19,489 nt of DNA from Tannerella sp. oral taxon 808 (GCA_002890585.1 MIQB01000036.1:1-19489); one strand, 5' to 3'. Numbered from the stretch's first letter, positions 8,034 to 16,775 are shown. Notes: generated by a model from the letters alone, not told the origin. Numbers and translations are program-made.

Positions 8034-8041
8034 TATATTTG
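8034..8041 (+). promoter_or_regulatory. -7 box of the SPOR lipoprotein gene
   Basis: TATATTTG matches the Bacteroidetes -7 consensus TAnnTTTG and lies 29 bp before the ATG at 8071. No clear TTTG is present at the -33 position. Confidence 0.55.
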
Positions 8042-8070
8042 CGCCCGTTAATTCATAACACCAAACAGAT

Positions 8071-8538
8071 ATGAAAAGGATAGGATTGTTAGGAGTCGCT
8101 CTGTGCTTAGTATTGATGTGCTGCGCTTCGTGCAAATCGAAACAGAGCGCGTACAAGGCCGCCTACGAGCAGGCCAAGGAACGCGAGATATCAAGCGACG
8201 AGCCAGAAGAAGAGATCGCTCCGGTATCAAAGTCGAAGACAGCGGGTGAAACGCGTCAGGAGAAAATCACCCCCGTGGAGGGCGAAGATGGCGACGCCAT
8301 CAAGTTGTTCAGCGTCGTAATCGGCAGCTTCAAGAACCTCACCAACGCGAACTCCCTCAAGGAGCGCATGCAGAACGAAGGCTACACGCCCGTGCTCGGT
8401 GAAAACGAATACGGCATGATGCGCGTCATCGTAACCAGCTTTGAGACGAAGGCCGAGGCCGAAAAAAGCCGCGACGCCATCCGAGCCAAGTATGCCCCCA
8501 ACTTCCAAGACGCTTGGGTTTTGGAACGCACGTATTGA
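8071..8538 (+). CDS. SPOR domain-containing lipoprotein
   Basis: 155 residues. The signal sequence MKRIGLLGVALCLVLMCCAS is followed by Cys21, a plausible lipobox (CASC; the -3 residue is an unusual Cys). A charged linker covers 22-75. Residues about 76-153 form a SPOR fold: KLFSVVIGSF first strand, the NANSLKERMQNEGY helix, MMRVIVTSF strand, and a final helix with WVLER. SPOR domains bind denuded peptidoglycan glycan strands, typically at division sites, so an outer-membrane-anchored, wall-binding role is likely. It stands alone, with a -7 box upstream and an intrinsic terminator (8581-8618) directly after, just before murB. Confidence 0.9.
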   Translation: MKRIGLLGVALCLVLMCCASCKSKQSAYKAAYEQAKEREISSDEPEEEIAPVSKSKTAGETRQEKITPVEGEDGDAIKLFSVVIGSFKNLTNANSLKERMQNEGYTPVLGENEYGMMRVIVTSFETKAEAEKSRDAIRAKYAPNFQDAWVLERTY

Positions 8539-8580
8539 TTCACGTTTACGTGAAGAAGATTTGAACAAAGAAGCATGAAG

Positions 8581-8618
8581 GATGCCCCGCCGCGCTGTTG
8601 GTCGGGGCATCTTTTTTT
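8581..8618 (+). terminator. Intrinsic terminator after the SPOR lipoprotein gene
   Basis: The stem GATGCCCCG (8581-8589) pairs perfectly with CGGGGCATC (8603-8611) and is followed by seven T residues (8612-8618). It lies 43 bp after the stop codon. It also argues against extending murB upstream to an in-frame ATG at 8582, which falls within the hairpin. Confidence 0.9.
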
Positions 8619-8650
8619 ATGACAGCAAGAGTCAGAGAGACACCCCCCCT

Positions 8651-9667
8651 ATGCGTATAGAAAAAAACTTCCCCCTCAGAGGCTACAACACCTTCCACCT
8701 GCCCGCCCGCGCCCGCTGGTTCATGGAGTATGACAACGAAGACGAACTCGGGCGCATCCTCCGCGACGAGTACTTCCAAGAGCTCCGATCGCTACACATC
8801 GGCGCCGGCAGCAACCTCCTCTTCGTGACCGACTTCAACGGCATCATCGTCCACTCTCGCATCCGCGGCATCACGCCCGTCCGCGAGACGGAGACCGACG
8901 TCACCCTGCGCATCGGCGCCGCTGAAGTCTGGGACGACGTGGTGCACTACGCCGTCAGCCGCGGTTGGGGCGGCATCGAGAACCTCTCCCTCATCCCCGG
9001 CGAAGCCGGCGCCGCCGCCGTCCAAAACATCGGAGCCTACGGCGCCGAGCTAAAAGACGTCGTCGAGAGCGTAGAAGCCTTCAACCAACTCACCTTCGAG
9101 CGCCACACCTTCAGCGCCACTGACTGCGAATACGCCTACCGATACAGCGCCTTCAAAGATCCACACCGCGACCCGCACATCGTGACCCACATCAACCTGC
9201 GGCTCCGGAAACACCCCACACTCCAACTCGACTACGCCCCCTTGCGCGAAGCCCTCGGCAACGCCCCCCTACACCCCACAATCCGCGACGTCCGCGAAGC
9301 CGTCATCGCCATTCGCCGCAGCAAGCTCCCCGACCCCGACCAGCTCGGCAACGCCGGCAGCTTCTTCATGAACCCCCTCATCGATCGCCCCCACTTCGAC
9401 CGCCTCCGCGCCCTTCACCCCGACATCCCCTCCTACCCCGCGCCCGACGGCCGCATCAAAATCCCCGCCGGCTGGCTCATCGAACGCTGCGGATTCAAAG
9501 GCCTACGCGAGGGCGAGGTGGGCGTCTACGAACGGCAGGCACTCATCATCGTTAATCACGGCCACGCCACCGGCGACGACATAGCCCGCTTCGCCGAACG
9601 CATCCGAGACACCGTAGAAGAGCGCTTCGGCATAAGCCTCACCCCCGAAGTCCGCTACGTGGAATAA
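8651..9667 (+). CDS. murB: UDP-N-acetylmuramate dehydrogenase (UDP-N-acetylenolpyruvoylglucosamine reductase)
   Basis: FAD enzyme that reduces UDP-GlcNAc-enolpyruvate to UDP-MurNAc with NADPH in cytoplasmic peptidoglycan precursor synthesis. With the ATG at 8651 it is 338 residues, the length of E. coli-type MurB. FAD-binding segments are HIGAGSNLLF (49-58) and PGEAGAAAVQNIGAYG (116-131). The catalytic set includes Arg164 (AYRYSAFK), Ser237 in GNAGSFFMNP (233-242) and Glu333 in LTPEVRYVE (330-338). The AYRYSAFK region is of the type I (E. coli) form. I chose the start MRIEKNFPL because the terminator hairpin occupies the upstream in-frame ATG and because homologues begin just before NTFHL. 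Confidence 0.95.
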   Translation: MRIEKNFPLRGYNTFHLPARARWFMEYDNEDELGRILRDEYFQELRSLHIGAGSNLLFVTDFNGIIVHSRIRGITPVRETETDVTLRIGAAEVWDDVVHYAVSRGWGGIENLSLIPGEAGAAAVQNIGAYGAELKDVVESVEAFNQLTFERHTFSATDCEYAYRYSAFKDPHRDPHIVTHINLRLRKHPTLQLDYAPLREALGNAPLHPTIRDVREAVIAIRRSKLPDPDQLGNAGSFFMNPLIDRPHFDRLRALHPDIPSYPAPDGRIKIPAGWLIERCGFKGLREGEVGVYERQALIIVNHGHATGDDIARFAERIRDTVEERFGISLTPEVRYVE

Positions 9668-9670
9668 TCC

Positions 9671-9701
9671 TTCGACAAATCTGATCAGGCGCTTACATTT
9701 G
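9671..9701 (+). promoter_or_regulatory. ilvE promoter, Bacteroidetes type
   Basis: A -33 element TTCG (9671-9674, one mismatch to TTTG), a 19-bp spacer, and a perfect -7 box TACATTTG (9694-9701). It lies 41 bp before the ilvE ATG. Confidence 0.65.
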
Positions 9702-9742
9702 CCCACACTTTATTTTTCTAACATTTAATACAACGCACAACC

Positions 9743-10762
9743 ATGAAAGAAATCAATTGGTCCGAGATTCCGTTCGGTTACATGAAAACCGACTACAACG
9801 TGAGATGCTACTACCGCAATGGCGAGTGGGGCGAGCTCGAAATCTCCTCATCTGAAAACATCGACATCCACATGGCCTCCACCTGCCTGCACTATGGCCA
9901 GGAGGCCTTCGAGGGGATGAAAGCCTTCCGCGGCAAAGACGGCCGCATCCGCGTCTTCCGCATGGGCGAGAACGCCCGACGCATGCAGTCCTCCAGCCGC
10001 GCCATTATGATGGCCGAGCTGCCCGTGGAGAAATTTGAAGAAGCCGTGCGCCGCGTCGTAAAGCTTAACAGCCACTTCGTGCCCCCGCACGACAGCGGCT
10101 CGTCGCTCTACATCCGCCCGCTGCTCATCGGCGTTGGCCCGCAAGTAGGCGTCAAGCCCGCTTCGGAGTATCTCTTCCTCATCTTCGTCACCCCCGTAGG
10201 CCCATACTTCAAGGAGGGCTTCCGCCTGTCGAAAGTCTGCGTCATGCGTGGTTACGACCGCGCCGCACCCAACGGCACAGGCATGGTGAAGGTCGGTGGC
10301 AACTACGCAGCCAGCCTCGCAGCAGGCGTCAAGGCACACAACGAGGGCTACGCCGCCGTGCTCTACCTCGACCCCAAGGAAAAGAAATACATCGACGAGT
10401 GCGGCCCGGCTAACTTTTTCGGTGTGCGTGGCAACACATACATCACGCCAGCCTCCAACTCCATCCTGCCCTCGATCACGAACAAGAGCCTCATGCAACT
10501 GGCCGAACACATGGGCATGAAGGTGGAGCGCCGGCCGGTACCCTTCGAGGAGGTCGCCACCTTCGACGAAGCCGCCGAGTGTGGCACCGCCGCCGTCATC
10601 GCGCCCATCTCCACGATCGACGATCTGGACGAGCACAAGTCGTACGTCATCTCGAAAGACGGCAAAGTGGGCCCCGTCTGCGAAAAGCTCTATCACAAGC
10701 TGCGCGCCATTCAGTACGGCGACGAACCGGACGAATTCGGCTGGATCACCATTATTGAATAG
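9743..10762 (+). CDS. ilvE: Branched-chain amino acid aminotransferase
   Basis: Class IV PLP enzyme that interconverts Leu, Ile and Val with their 2-oxo acids using glutamate/2-oxoglutarate. It has 339 residues, typical of the longer bacterial/eukaryotic-like BCAT group. Seen: LHYGQEAFEGMKAFR (49-63), phosphate/cofactor-binding YIRPLLIGVG (123-132), the PLP lysine Lys183 in MVKVGGNYAAS (181-191), DECGPANFF, and the glycine/threonine-rich phosphate-binding segment ECGTAAVIAP near the C-terminus. It is a single gene with its own promoter; a small lipoprotein gene follows after 66 bp and could be cotranscribed. Confidence 0.95.
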   Translation: MKEINWSEIPFGYMKTDYNVRCYYRNGEWGELEISSSENIDIHMASTCLHYGQEAFEGMKAFRGKDGRIRVFRMGENARRMQSSSRAIMMAELPVEKFEEAVRRVVKLNSHFVPPHDSGSSLYIRPLLIGVGPQVGVKPASEYLFLIFVTPVGPYFKEGFRLSKVCVMRGYDRAAPNGTGMVKVGGNYAASLAAGVKAHNEGYAAVLYLDPKEKKYIDECGPANFFGVRGNTYITPASNSILPSITNKSLMQLAEHMGMKVERRPVPFEEVATFDEAAECGTAAVIAPISTIDDLDEHKSYVISKDGKVGPVCEKLYHKLRAIQYGDEPDEFGWITIIE

Positions 10763-10828
10763 TGCACAAGCAGCGTCCGCCGGCCTATCCACATCCGTAA
10801 GGGCAGAAACAAATAATCGGAAAACACG

Positions 10829-11320
10829 ATGGAAACGAAAAAGTTTTTGGTCTACGGCATAGCGCTGCTGCTGAGCGCCGGCGGATGCAACGAAAGCGAG
10901 GTGACAGAGGTGGGTGAAGCATCTTCATTGAAGGTCTATCACATCACCAACTCAGGCTGCCTCTCCAACCTTCGATCAGGCGCCGCAGATGTCCCGGAGA
11001 CAATCAAACGACACGAGACGCTCCACCTGAAGGCGCTCGGAAACGGCTGGCTACAGATCCGGCACGACAGCGTGATCTACCAGTGTGCCGCGCGCATCGA
11101 GCTGCACGCCAGCCGCTCCGGCAACCTGATCCACATCGAAGAGCGCGACGTAGCCACGGCACAAGCCAATTGCCTCTGTCCCCAAAACCTGCAATACGAG
11201 CTCCCGTTAGCGTACGGCGATTACCAGATCCGCATCAACGACGGGCAGACATTCCCGTTCACCCACACCGCGGGCTTGGACATGACGATCGTCATCGGAG
11301 AGTATAAGGGGCAGTACTGA
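10829..11320 (+). CDS. Putative lipoprotein of unknown function
   Basis: 163 residues. The signal peptide METKKFLVYGIALLLSAGG precedes Cys20, a plausible lipobox (AGGC), so it is probably lipidated. The mature part is short and predicted mainly beta. A CxC pair in ANCLCPQNLQYEL is followed by GDYQIRI, a pattern I associate with small uncharacterised Bacteroidetes lipoproteins; two other cysteines (about 44 and 86) could pair. No enzyme motif is seen. It sits 66 bp after ilvE and ends before a strong hairpin terminator. The start is the ATG just before the signal sequence. Confidence 0.75.
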   Translation: METKKFLVYGIALLLSAGGCNESEVTEVGEASSLKVYHITNSGCLSNLRSGAADVPETIKRHETLHLKALGNGWLQIRHDSVIYQCAARIELHASRSGNLIHIEERDVATAQANCLCPQNLQYELPLAYGDYQIRINDGQTFPFTHTAGLDMTIVIGEYKGQY

Positions 11321-11356
11321 GCGCGTGCTCGTTTGCAGAATTGAGAGAATTGAAAA

Positions 11357-11402
11357 AAGGAGGCCGTCGGGTTGAAACGATCCCGGCGGCCTTCTTGGTT
11401 TT
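11357..11402. terminator. Intrinsic terminator after the lipoprotein gene
   Basis: The stem arms are 11357-11371 (AAGGAGGCCGTCGGG) and 11382-11396 (CCCGGCGGCCTTCTT), with two non-Watson-Crick positions, one of them a wobble pair. They are followed by GGTTTTT. A run of A residues before the left arm could let it act in reverse as well. The gap continues to 11858 with array B and a promoter; apart from those, 11403-11489 and 11710-11777 show nothing recognisable. Confidence 0.75.
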
Positions 11403-11489
11403 TGGAGTATTCGTCGGAGGACTTATAGAGGAGCCCCGACAACGTGTCCGCCCATCGCTCCCCATCGTCCCTGCATTATATAGGTGAGC

Positions 11490-11709
11490 TTAGGAAGCCT
11501 TCCGAAGCGCAGAATCAATGATTCCAGAGGTTAGGAAGCCTTCCGAGGCGTAGAATCACTGATTCCGGAGGTTAGGAAGCCTTCCGAGGCCTTAGAATCA
11601 CTGATTCCGGAGGTTAGGAAGCCTTCCGAGGCATAGAATCAATGATTCCAGAGGTTAGGAAGCCTTCCGAGGCATAGAATCAATGATTCCAGAGGTTAGG
11701 AAGCCTTCC
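11490..11709. repeat. Array B: 41-bp tandem repeats with two palindromes per unit
   Basis: The unit starts TTAGGAAGCCTTCCGA at 11490, 11531, 11572, 11614, 11655 and 11696 (periods 41, 41, 42, 41, 41). Each full unit carries GGAAGCCTTCC and GAATCANTGATTC, both perfect palindromes around a central base. Dyad centres fall at 11498, 11518, 11539, 11559, 11580, 11601, 11622, 11642, 11663, 11683 and 11704, so every 20-21 bp. There are six of the first kind and five of the second. Copies differ at few positions, so the array is young or under selection. Confidence 0.92.
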
Positions 11710-11777
11710 GACGCGAAAAATCTTCCCCTCTCCAGCCGTATGCAAAAAACCGCTAAACCGTATTCCAAGCCGCTGTA

Positions 11778-11785
11778 TATCTTTG
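11778..11785 (+). promoter_or_regulatory. -7 box upstream of the PDZ protein gene
   Basis: TATCTTTG fits TAnnTTTG and lies 73 bp before the ATG at 11859. No clear -33 TTTG is seen. It is just downstream of array B, so the array ends about 70 bp before the likely transcription start. Confidence 0.5.
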
Positions 11786-11858
11786 CCCCCGTCAAGCGAT
11801 TGCACACCATGCGATCGCATTTTTATTAATCAAAACGAGTAAGTTAAGTAATAGAAGT

Positions 11859-13286
11859 ATGAAGATTTTTTTCTGTTCGGCGCTTTTGGCATGCATGGTT
11901 TGGACAGCCTCTGCACAGGAGGCCGTGAGTTGCCGCTTAGGGTTCAGTTATGAGTTCAGCAACAACAAAAACTGGGGGAAAGACAAGCCCGTCATCATGA
12001 AAGTCTACCCCAATTCACCGGCCGAAAAAGCCGGCCTGAAGCAAAACGACATCATCGAACGCATCAATGGCGCCAAGATCGAAGAGATCTCACCCGACGA
12101 CGTCGATTCGCTCATCTCCGATTCTGAAGTGCGCGACATCAGGCTTACGATCCACAATTTCGATAACGCCTCACGCGAAGTGCCCATCGAAAAAGAGTGC
12201 TCCTCCGTCAATGCCCTCAACGAAGACCAGCTCGCCACGGCCTTCTCCATGTACAGCGTTGAGAACACCCACGACCGCCTCTTCATCTGCCCCTTCATCA
12301 CCAAGACAACCGACGACGCCGTCGACTTCTCCCAATTCGGCACCTTCGATTTCACCGAGACCGACGACAAGAGCATCTCCAAGATCGAATCCGCCATCAA
12401 CAACACCCTCAAAAGCGAACTCACCAAGAAGGGCCTCCGCCAGCAATCCATCAACCCGGACTTCGTGATCAATACCTATTATAAGTTCAATAAGAACCCC
12501 AACTTCAAAAAGAAAAGCCGCGAGACGGCCGAGCAATCACCCACCTTCCGCTACGACATCACCCGCGACCGCGTCACCAAGTTCCCCTTCTACGACTCCA
12601 GCACACCCGAAAACGAAGCCGAATACATCCTCCAGTTTGGCATCCGCTTCATCGACCAGCGCCACGTCCGCGGCCGCGTCCTCTGGGAGTGCGAAGCCAA
12701 CGAGCTGATGAGCAGTCCCTACGCCGTCGACGAATACGCCTCCATCCATATCCCCCTCATGTGCATGCAATTCCCCTATGTCAAATACGAACGCAACGCA
12801 CAATTCATCCTCACGAAGAAGAATTACAACTACACCGGCCTTCATTACAGCATCTACGAGCTGAACAAGATCGTCGACGTCGACTACGGATCGCCCGCCT
12901 CCAAAGCAGGCGTCAAGCGCGGCGACATCATCGACCGCATCAACGGCAAACGTATGGATCACACCGCCGACGAGTTCACCGCAGCCTACCGCCAATTCAT
13001 CACCAACACGCTGAAATACCGCGACAGCGGCACACGCTTCACCAACGCCAACGGCTTCCCCAACTGCATGTTCTGGGACAAGTTCAAGTACCCCCAGATC
13101 GCCCGCGTGTTTGAGAACGACAAGTACATGACAGGCTTCTCCTACCTCTACTTCTTCGCACCCTACGTCAATCCCGAGGGCGCCGATGCCAACGTCTGCA
13201 TCCTGCACCTTCGCCGCGGCACGGAGAAGTTGGAATACATCATCCGCCCCCAGCGGCGTTCTGAGAAGACGATCGAACTGAACTGA
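11859..13286 (+). CDS. Exported protein with two PDZ domains and a DUF4136-like region
   Basis: 475 residues. The signal peptide (1-19) has cleavage likely after TASA. A PDZ-like segment spans about 40-105 (SPAEKAGLKQNDIIERINGAK), and a second spans about 336-380 (SPASKAGVKRGDIIDRINGKR). Between them, residues about 140-310 resemble DUF4136 of periplasmic/lipoproteins (helix ISKIESAINNTLKSELTKKG then INPDFVINTYY). No protease triad or zinc motif is seen, so it is probably a binding or chaperone-like envelope protein rather than an enzyme. It lies 7 bp upstream of mutS2, so the two are likely cotranscribed; no functional link between them is known to me. Confidence 0.8.
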   Translation: MKIFFCSALLACMVWTASAQEAVSCRLGFSYEFSNNKNWGKDKPVIMKVYPNSPAEKAGLKQNDIIERINGAKIEEISPDDVDSLISDSEVRDIRLTIHNFDNASREVPIEKECSSVNALNEDQLATAFSMYSVENTHDRLFICPFITKTTDDAVDFSQFGTFDFTETDDKSISKIESAINNTLKSELTKKGLRQQSINPDFVINTYYKFNKNPNFKKKSRETAEQSPTFRYDITRDRVTKFPFYDSSTPENEAEYILQFGIRFIDQRHVRGRVLWECEANELMSSPYAVDEYASIHIPLMCMQFPYVKYERNAQFILTKKNYNYTGLHYSIYELNKIVDVDYGSPASKAGVKRGDIIDRINGKRMDHTADEFTAAYRQFITNTLKYRDSGTRFTNANGFPNCMFWDKFKYPQIARVFENDKYMTGFSYLYFFAPYVNPEGADANVCILHLRRGTEKLEYIIRPQRRSEKTIELN

Positions 13287-13293
13287 TCGACGT

Positions 13294-15792
13294 GTGATCT
13301 ATCCCGACAACTTTGAACACAAACTCGGCTTCGACAAGATCCGCGAACTGATCGCCGCACAATGCCTCAGTTCGTTAGGCCGTGAACAAGTAGATGGCCT
13401 ACGTTTCTCGCCCGATGCGGCGGTCGTAGCCGAAGAGCTGGAACAAACAGGTGAGTTTGTTCGCATTTTGCAGGGGGAGCGTGCTTTCCCTGCAAATTAT
13501 TTTATAGACGTACGTCCCACGCTTAGCCGCATACGGCCCGAGGGTACCTTCGCTGACGAAGCAGAGCTGTTCGACCTCAAGCGCTCGCTACAAACCATCG
13601 CAGACATCGCACGCTTCTTCCTGCCCGTGGATAAAGGCGACGACGCGGCGGCTGAGTACCCCGTGCTGTCTGCGATAGCCGGTCGCGTGCCCATCTTCCC
13701 TGATCTTATTCGTCGCATCGACGCCATCCTCGACCGCTACGGTCGCACGAAGGATAGCGCTTCCCCCGAGCTGGCACGCATCCGTCGCGACATGGCCACC
13801 GTCTCTGGTAGCATCTCTCACAACCTGCAATCCATCCTCCGTGCGGCGCAGACCGAGGGATGGGTAGATCGCGACACAGCACCCACCATGCGCGACGGTC
13901 GATTGGTCATCCCCGTAGCACCCTCCTTCAAGCGGCGCATCCGCGGCATCGTCCACGACGAATCGGCGACGGGCAAGACGGTTTACATCGAGCCCGAAGC
14001 CGTTGTAGAAGCCAATAACCGCATCCGCGAACTCGAAGCCGAAGAGCGCCGTGAGATCGTCCGCATCCTCACCGCCTTTACCGACATGCTCCGCCCGCTC
14101 GTGCCAGACATCCTCCAATCCTACGCCTTCCTTGCCGTCATCGATTTTATCCGCGCCAAAGCCCTCTTTGCCGAAAGCATCGGTGCCATCGTCACCCTAC
14201 CCAAGGACGAGCCATTGATTGACTGGCAAGGGGCGGTGCATCCGCTCCTACTCCTCGCTCACCGCAAAGCCGGTAAAGAGGTCGTCCCCCTCGACCTCAC
14301 GCTCGATACCGAACACCGACTGCTCATCATCTCCGGGCCGAACGCCGGTGGAAAGTCTGTCTGCCTGAAGACTGTCGGACTGCTGCAATACATGCTCCAG
14401 TGCGGCATTCCCATCCCACTGCACGAACGCTCGCGCACAGGCATCTTCGAGCGCATCTTCATCGACATCGGTGATGAGCAGAGCATCGAAAACGATCTCA
14501 GCACCTACAGCTCACACCTGACGAACATGAAGTACTTCATCCGCTACGGCAACGAGCGCACGCTGCTACTCATCGACGAATTCGGCAGCGGCACGGAACC
14601 ACTCATTGGCGGCGCACTGGCTGAGGCATTGCTCGAGCGCTTCAATCGCCGGCACTCGTTTGGCGTCATCACAACGCACTACCAAAACCTCAAGCAGTAC
14701 GCCGAAGATCACGAGGGCGTCGTCAATGGCGCCATGCTCTACGATCGCAACTTGATGCAGCCGCTCTTCCGCCTCTCCGTCGGCCATCCCGGTAGCTCCT
14801 TCGCCATCGAGATCGCCCGCAAAATCGGCCTGCCTGACGATGTCATTACTGAAGCCTCCGAAAAGGTGGGCAGCGATTACGTCGATATGGACAAGTACCT
14901 GCAGGACATCGTCCGCGACAAGCGTTATTGGGAAAACAAGCGACAAAACATCCGCCGCCGCGAGAAGCAACTCGAAGAGCTTACCGCGCGCTACGAGCGG
15001 GATCTCGAGGCTGTGAACAGCCAACGAAAGGCGATCATCAGTGAGGCCAAAGAGGCCGCGCAACGCATCGTCGGCGAAGCCAACGCGCGCATCGAGAACA
15101 CCATCCGCGAAATACGTGAGGCGCAGGCAGAGAAGGAACGTACGCGCACCGCACGCCGCGAACTGGATACGTTCAAAGAGACCGTCAGCCAAACCTGCGA
15201 AGACGACGACCGCATTGCCCGCAAGATGGAGCAGCTGCGCCAACGTCAAGAACGGCGTCAGGAAAGGAAGAAGCAGCCGGAAGCTGCCGCGAATGCTACA
15301 CCGAAGGCTGCCGCTCCTCCACCCCTCACCGCCGGCGATGCGGTGCGCATGAAGGGGCAGACGGCCGTCGGAAGCATCTTGGAAATGCAAGGCAAGCAGG
15401 CCGTCGTGGCCTTCGGGGCGATCAAGAGCACGGTGGCCACTGATCGCTTGGAGCGTGCCGAAGCGGCCGCCCTGAGGCGCACTGCGGAGCGCAGCAGCAC
15501 TTTCCTCAGCGAACAGACGGCCGACGCAATGCACAAGAAACGCTTGCATTTCCGCCAAGAGATCGATGTGCGGGGCATGCGCGGCGATGAAGCATTGCAA
15601 ACGGTGGCCTACTTCATCGACGACGCCATCCAAGTCGGTGCTGACCGCGTCCGCATCCTCCACGGCACGGGCAACGGCATCCTCCGTCAGCTCATCCGCC
15701 AATACCTCCCGACCGTCCCCGGTGTGGCCCACTTTGCCGACGAAGACGTCCGCCTCGGTGGCGCCGGCATCACCGTCGTAGACTTGGAGTAA
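13294..15792 (+). CDS. mutS2: MutS2: Smr-domain ATPase/endonuclease
   Basis: MutS-family ATPase of 832 residues. In other bacteria it is described as suppressing recombination and acting on collided ribosomes. It starts with GTG at 13294, giving MIYPDNFEHKLGFDKI, the usual opening of the family; there is no suitable ATG nearby. Seen: core/lever helices (about 1-300), Walker A GPNAGGKS (348-355), Walker B LLIDEFGSGTEP, the H-loop TTHYQNLKQYA, a long charged coiled coil (about 530-640), a KOW-like beta segment (about 670-720), and the C-terminal Smr domain from EIDVRGMRGDEAL (about 755) with LHGTGNG. It lacks the MutS mismatch-recognition domain, as expected. It ends 12 bp before a bidirectional terminator. 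Confidence 0.96.
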   Translation: MIYPDNFEHKLGFDKIRELIAAQCLSSLGREQVDGLRFSPDAAVVAEELEQTGEFVRILQGERAFPANYFIDVRPTLSRIRPEGTFADEAELFDLKRSLQTIADIARFFLPVDKGDDAAAEYPVLSAIAGRVPIFPDLIRRIDAILDRYGRTKDSASPELARIRRDMATVSGSISHNLQSILRAAQTEGWVDRDTAPTMRDGRLVIPVAPSFKRRIRGIVHDESATGKTVYIEPEAVVEANNRIRELEAEERREIVRILTAFTDMLRPLVPDILQSYAFLAVIDFIRAKALFAESIGAIVTLPKDEPLIDWQGAVHPLLLLAHRKAGKEVVPLDLTLDTEHRLLIISGPNAGGKSVCLKTVGLLQYMLQCGIPIPLHERSRTGIFERIFIDIGDEQSIENDLSTYSSHLTNMKYFIRYGNERTLLLIDEFGSGTEPLIGGALAEALLERFNRRHSFGVITTHYQNLKQYAEDHEGVVNGAMLYDRNLMQPLFRLSVGHPGSSFAIEIARKIGLPDDVITEASEKVGSDYVDMDKYLQDIVRDKRYWENKRQNIRRREKQLEELTARYERDLEAVNSQRKAIISEAKEAAQRIVGEANARIENTIREIREAQAEKERTRTARRELDTFKETVSQTCEDDDRIARKMEQLRQRQERRQERKKQPEAAANATPKAAAPPPLTAGDAVRMKGQTAVGSILEMQGKQAVVAFGAIKSTVATDRLERAEAAALRRTAERSSTFLSEQTADAMHKKRLHFRQEIDVRGMRGDEALQTVAYFIDDAIQVGADRVRILHGTGNGILRQLIRQYLPTVPGVAHFADEDVRLGGAGITVVDLE

Positions 15793-15802
15793 AACGGGAA
15801 AA

Positions 15803-15857
15803 CGAAAAGTCCTCCGGACGACGAGACCCTGAAGTCTTGCGCCCGGAGGACTTTTCG
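15803..15857. terminator. Bidirectional terminator between mutS2 and the M48 protease gene
   Basis: CGAAAAGTCCTCCGG (15803-15817) pairs perfectly with CCGGAGGACTTTTCG (15843-15857) over 15 bp. The A-rich and T-rich ends allow function in both directions, serving mutS2 (stop 15792) and the convergent protease gene (stop at 15875). Confidence 0.85.
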
Positions 15858-15874
15858 CGCTTCGTTCTTAGCCT

Positions 15875-16672
15875 TTAGTTTTTCCGATTGTGCGGCTTGT
15901 ATTTCTCCATCTCCGGCAGATAGCGGCGGATGGCGGCGATGCGCGAAGCGTCGCTTGGGTGGGTGCTGAGCAACTCAGGCACACTCGAACCGCCCTGCGA
16001 CATGCGTTGCCAGAAGCCCACAGCCACGTTGGGGTTATAGCCCGCCATCGTCATAAACACCAGCCCCATATAGTCGGCCTCCGACTCGTGCTTGCGCGAG
16101 AAGGGCAGGATGACGCCCACCTGCGCTCCAAGCCCGAAGACGGTGGCGGCAAGTTGCTGCGTGGCGGCCGACTTCTTGCTCAGCGCTGCGTCCAAGATGG
16201 CTGCGCCATATTGCGCCACAAGCTGCTGGCTCATGCGCTCGTTGCTGTGTTTGGCCACGGCGTGTGCCACCTCGTGACCGAGCACTACAGCCAGATCGTC
16301 GTCCGTCGGTGTCAGGTCAAGGAGGCCTTCGTAGACCACGATCTTCCCGCCTGGCATGCAGAAGGCGTTGTGCTGGTCGCTCTTGATCAGGTTAAACTCC
16401 CAACTGAAATTCTTTAGCTCGCTCTCCATGCCATTCTGGCGGAGATACTCCTCCGTGGCCGCCGCGATGCGCCGCCCCACACGTACGACCTTTGCCGTTT
16501 TCGCTTTATCAGACGACTTCTTTGCCTGCTTCATGTAATTGTTGTACTGCGTCAAGCTGGCCGAAAGCACTTCGGAGTCAGAGACGAGTAACATCTGCCG
16601 CCGCCCCGTCAAGGGGACGACGCTGCATGCCGTCACAAGTAGCAGCATGCATAATCCAATGATCTTCTTCAT
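15875..16672 (-). CDS. M48 family zinc metalloprotease, lipoprotein (LoiP/YcaL-like)
   Basis: 265 residues. The lipoprotein signal MKKIIGLCMLLLVTAC has its lipobox Cys at 16. The mature start SVVPLTGRRQMLLVS is typical of periplasmic M48 lipoproteases. Zinc site: HEVAHAVAKH with His133, Glu134 and His137, and a third ligand Glu196 in HESEADYMG. No extra TPR region is present, so it is the short form. It probably degrades misfolded outer-membrane or periplasmic proteins, by analogy with E. coli LoiP/BepA relatives. It is a single gene, divergent from the DUF2442-radA pair and convergent with mutS2. Confidence 0.93.
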   Translation of the reverse strand: MKKIIGLCMLLLVTACSVVPLTGRRQMLLVSDSEVLSASLTQYNNYMKQAKKSSDKAKTAKVVRVGRRIAAATEEYLRQNGMESELKNFSWEFNLIKSDQHNAFCMPGGKIVVYEGLLDLTPTDDDLAVVLGHEVAHAVAKHSNERMSQQLVAQYGAAILDAALSKKSAATQQLAATVFGLGAQVGVILPFSRKHESEADYMGLVFMTMAGYNPNVAVGFWQRMSQGGSSVPELLSTHPSDASRIAAIRRYLPEMEKYKPHNRKN

Positions 16673-16701
16673 TTCCTTTTTACGATATGATTAATCGGCG
16701 G

Positions 16702-16709
16702 CAAAAGTA
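16702..16709 (-). promoter_or_regulatory. -7 box of the M48 protease gene
   Basis: On the minus strand TACTTTTG matches TAnnTTTG, 29 bp before the ATG at 16672. No -33 TTTG is recognised. Confidence 0.55.
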
Positions 16710-16775
16710 AACCGGCAGGTGGGAGTGGTTTAGGATGGGCGTCATAAATGGCGAATTGTAAAGCTGTGAGACCTA

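Noticed and set aside
8582..8650. Upstream ATG extension of murB
   Set aside because: The extension would encode the terminator hairpin of the preceding gene, and MurB homologues begin near the ATG at 8651.
9848..10792. 314-codon open frame antisense to ilvE
   Set aside because: Shadow frame opposite a full-length aminotransferase; no recognisable domain.
14566..15732. 388-codon open frame antisense to mutS2
   Set aside because: Shadow frame; MutS2 motifs and the Smr domain are intact on the plus strand.
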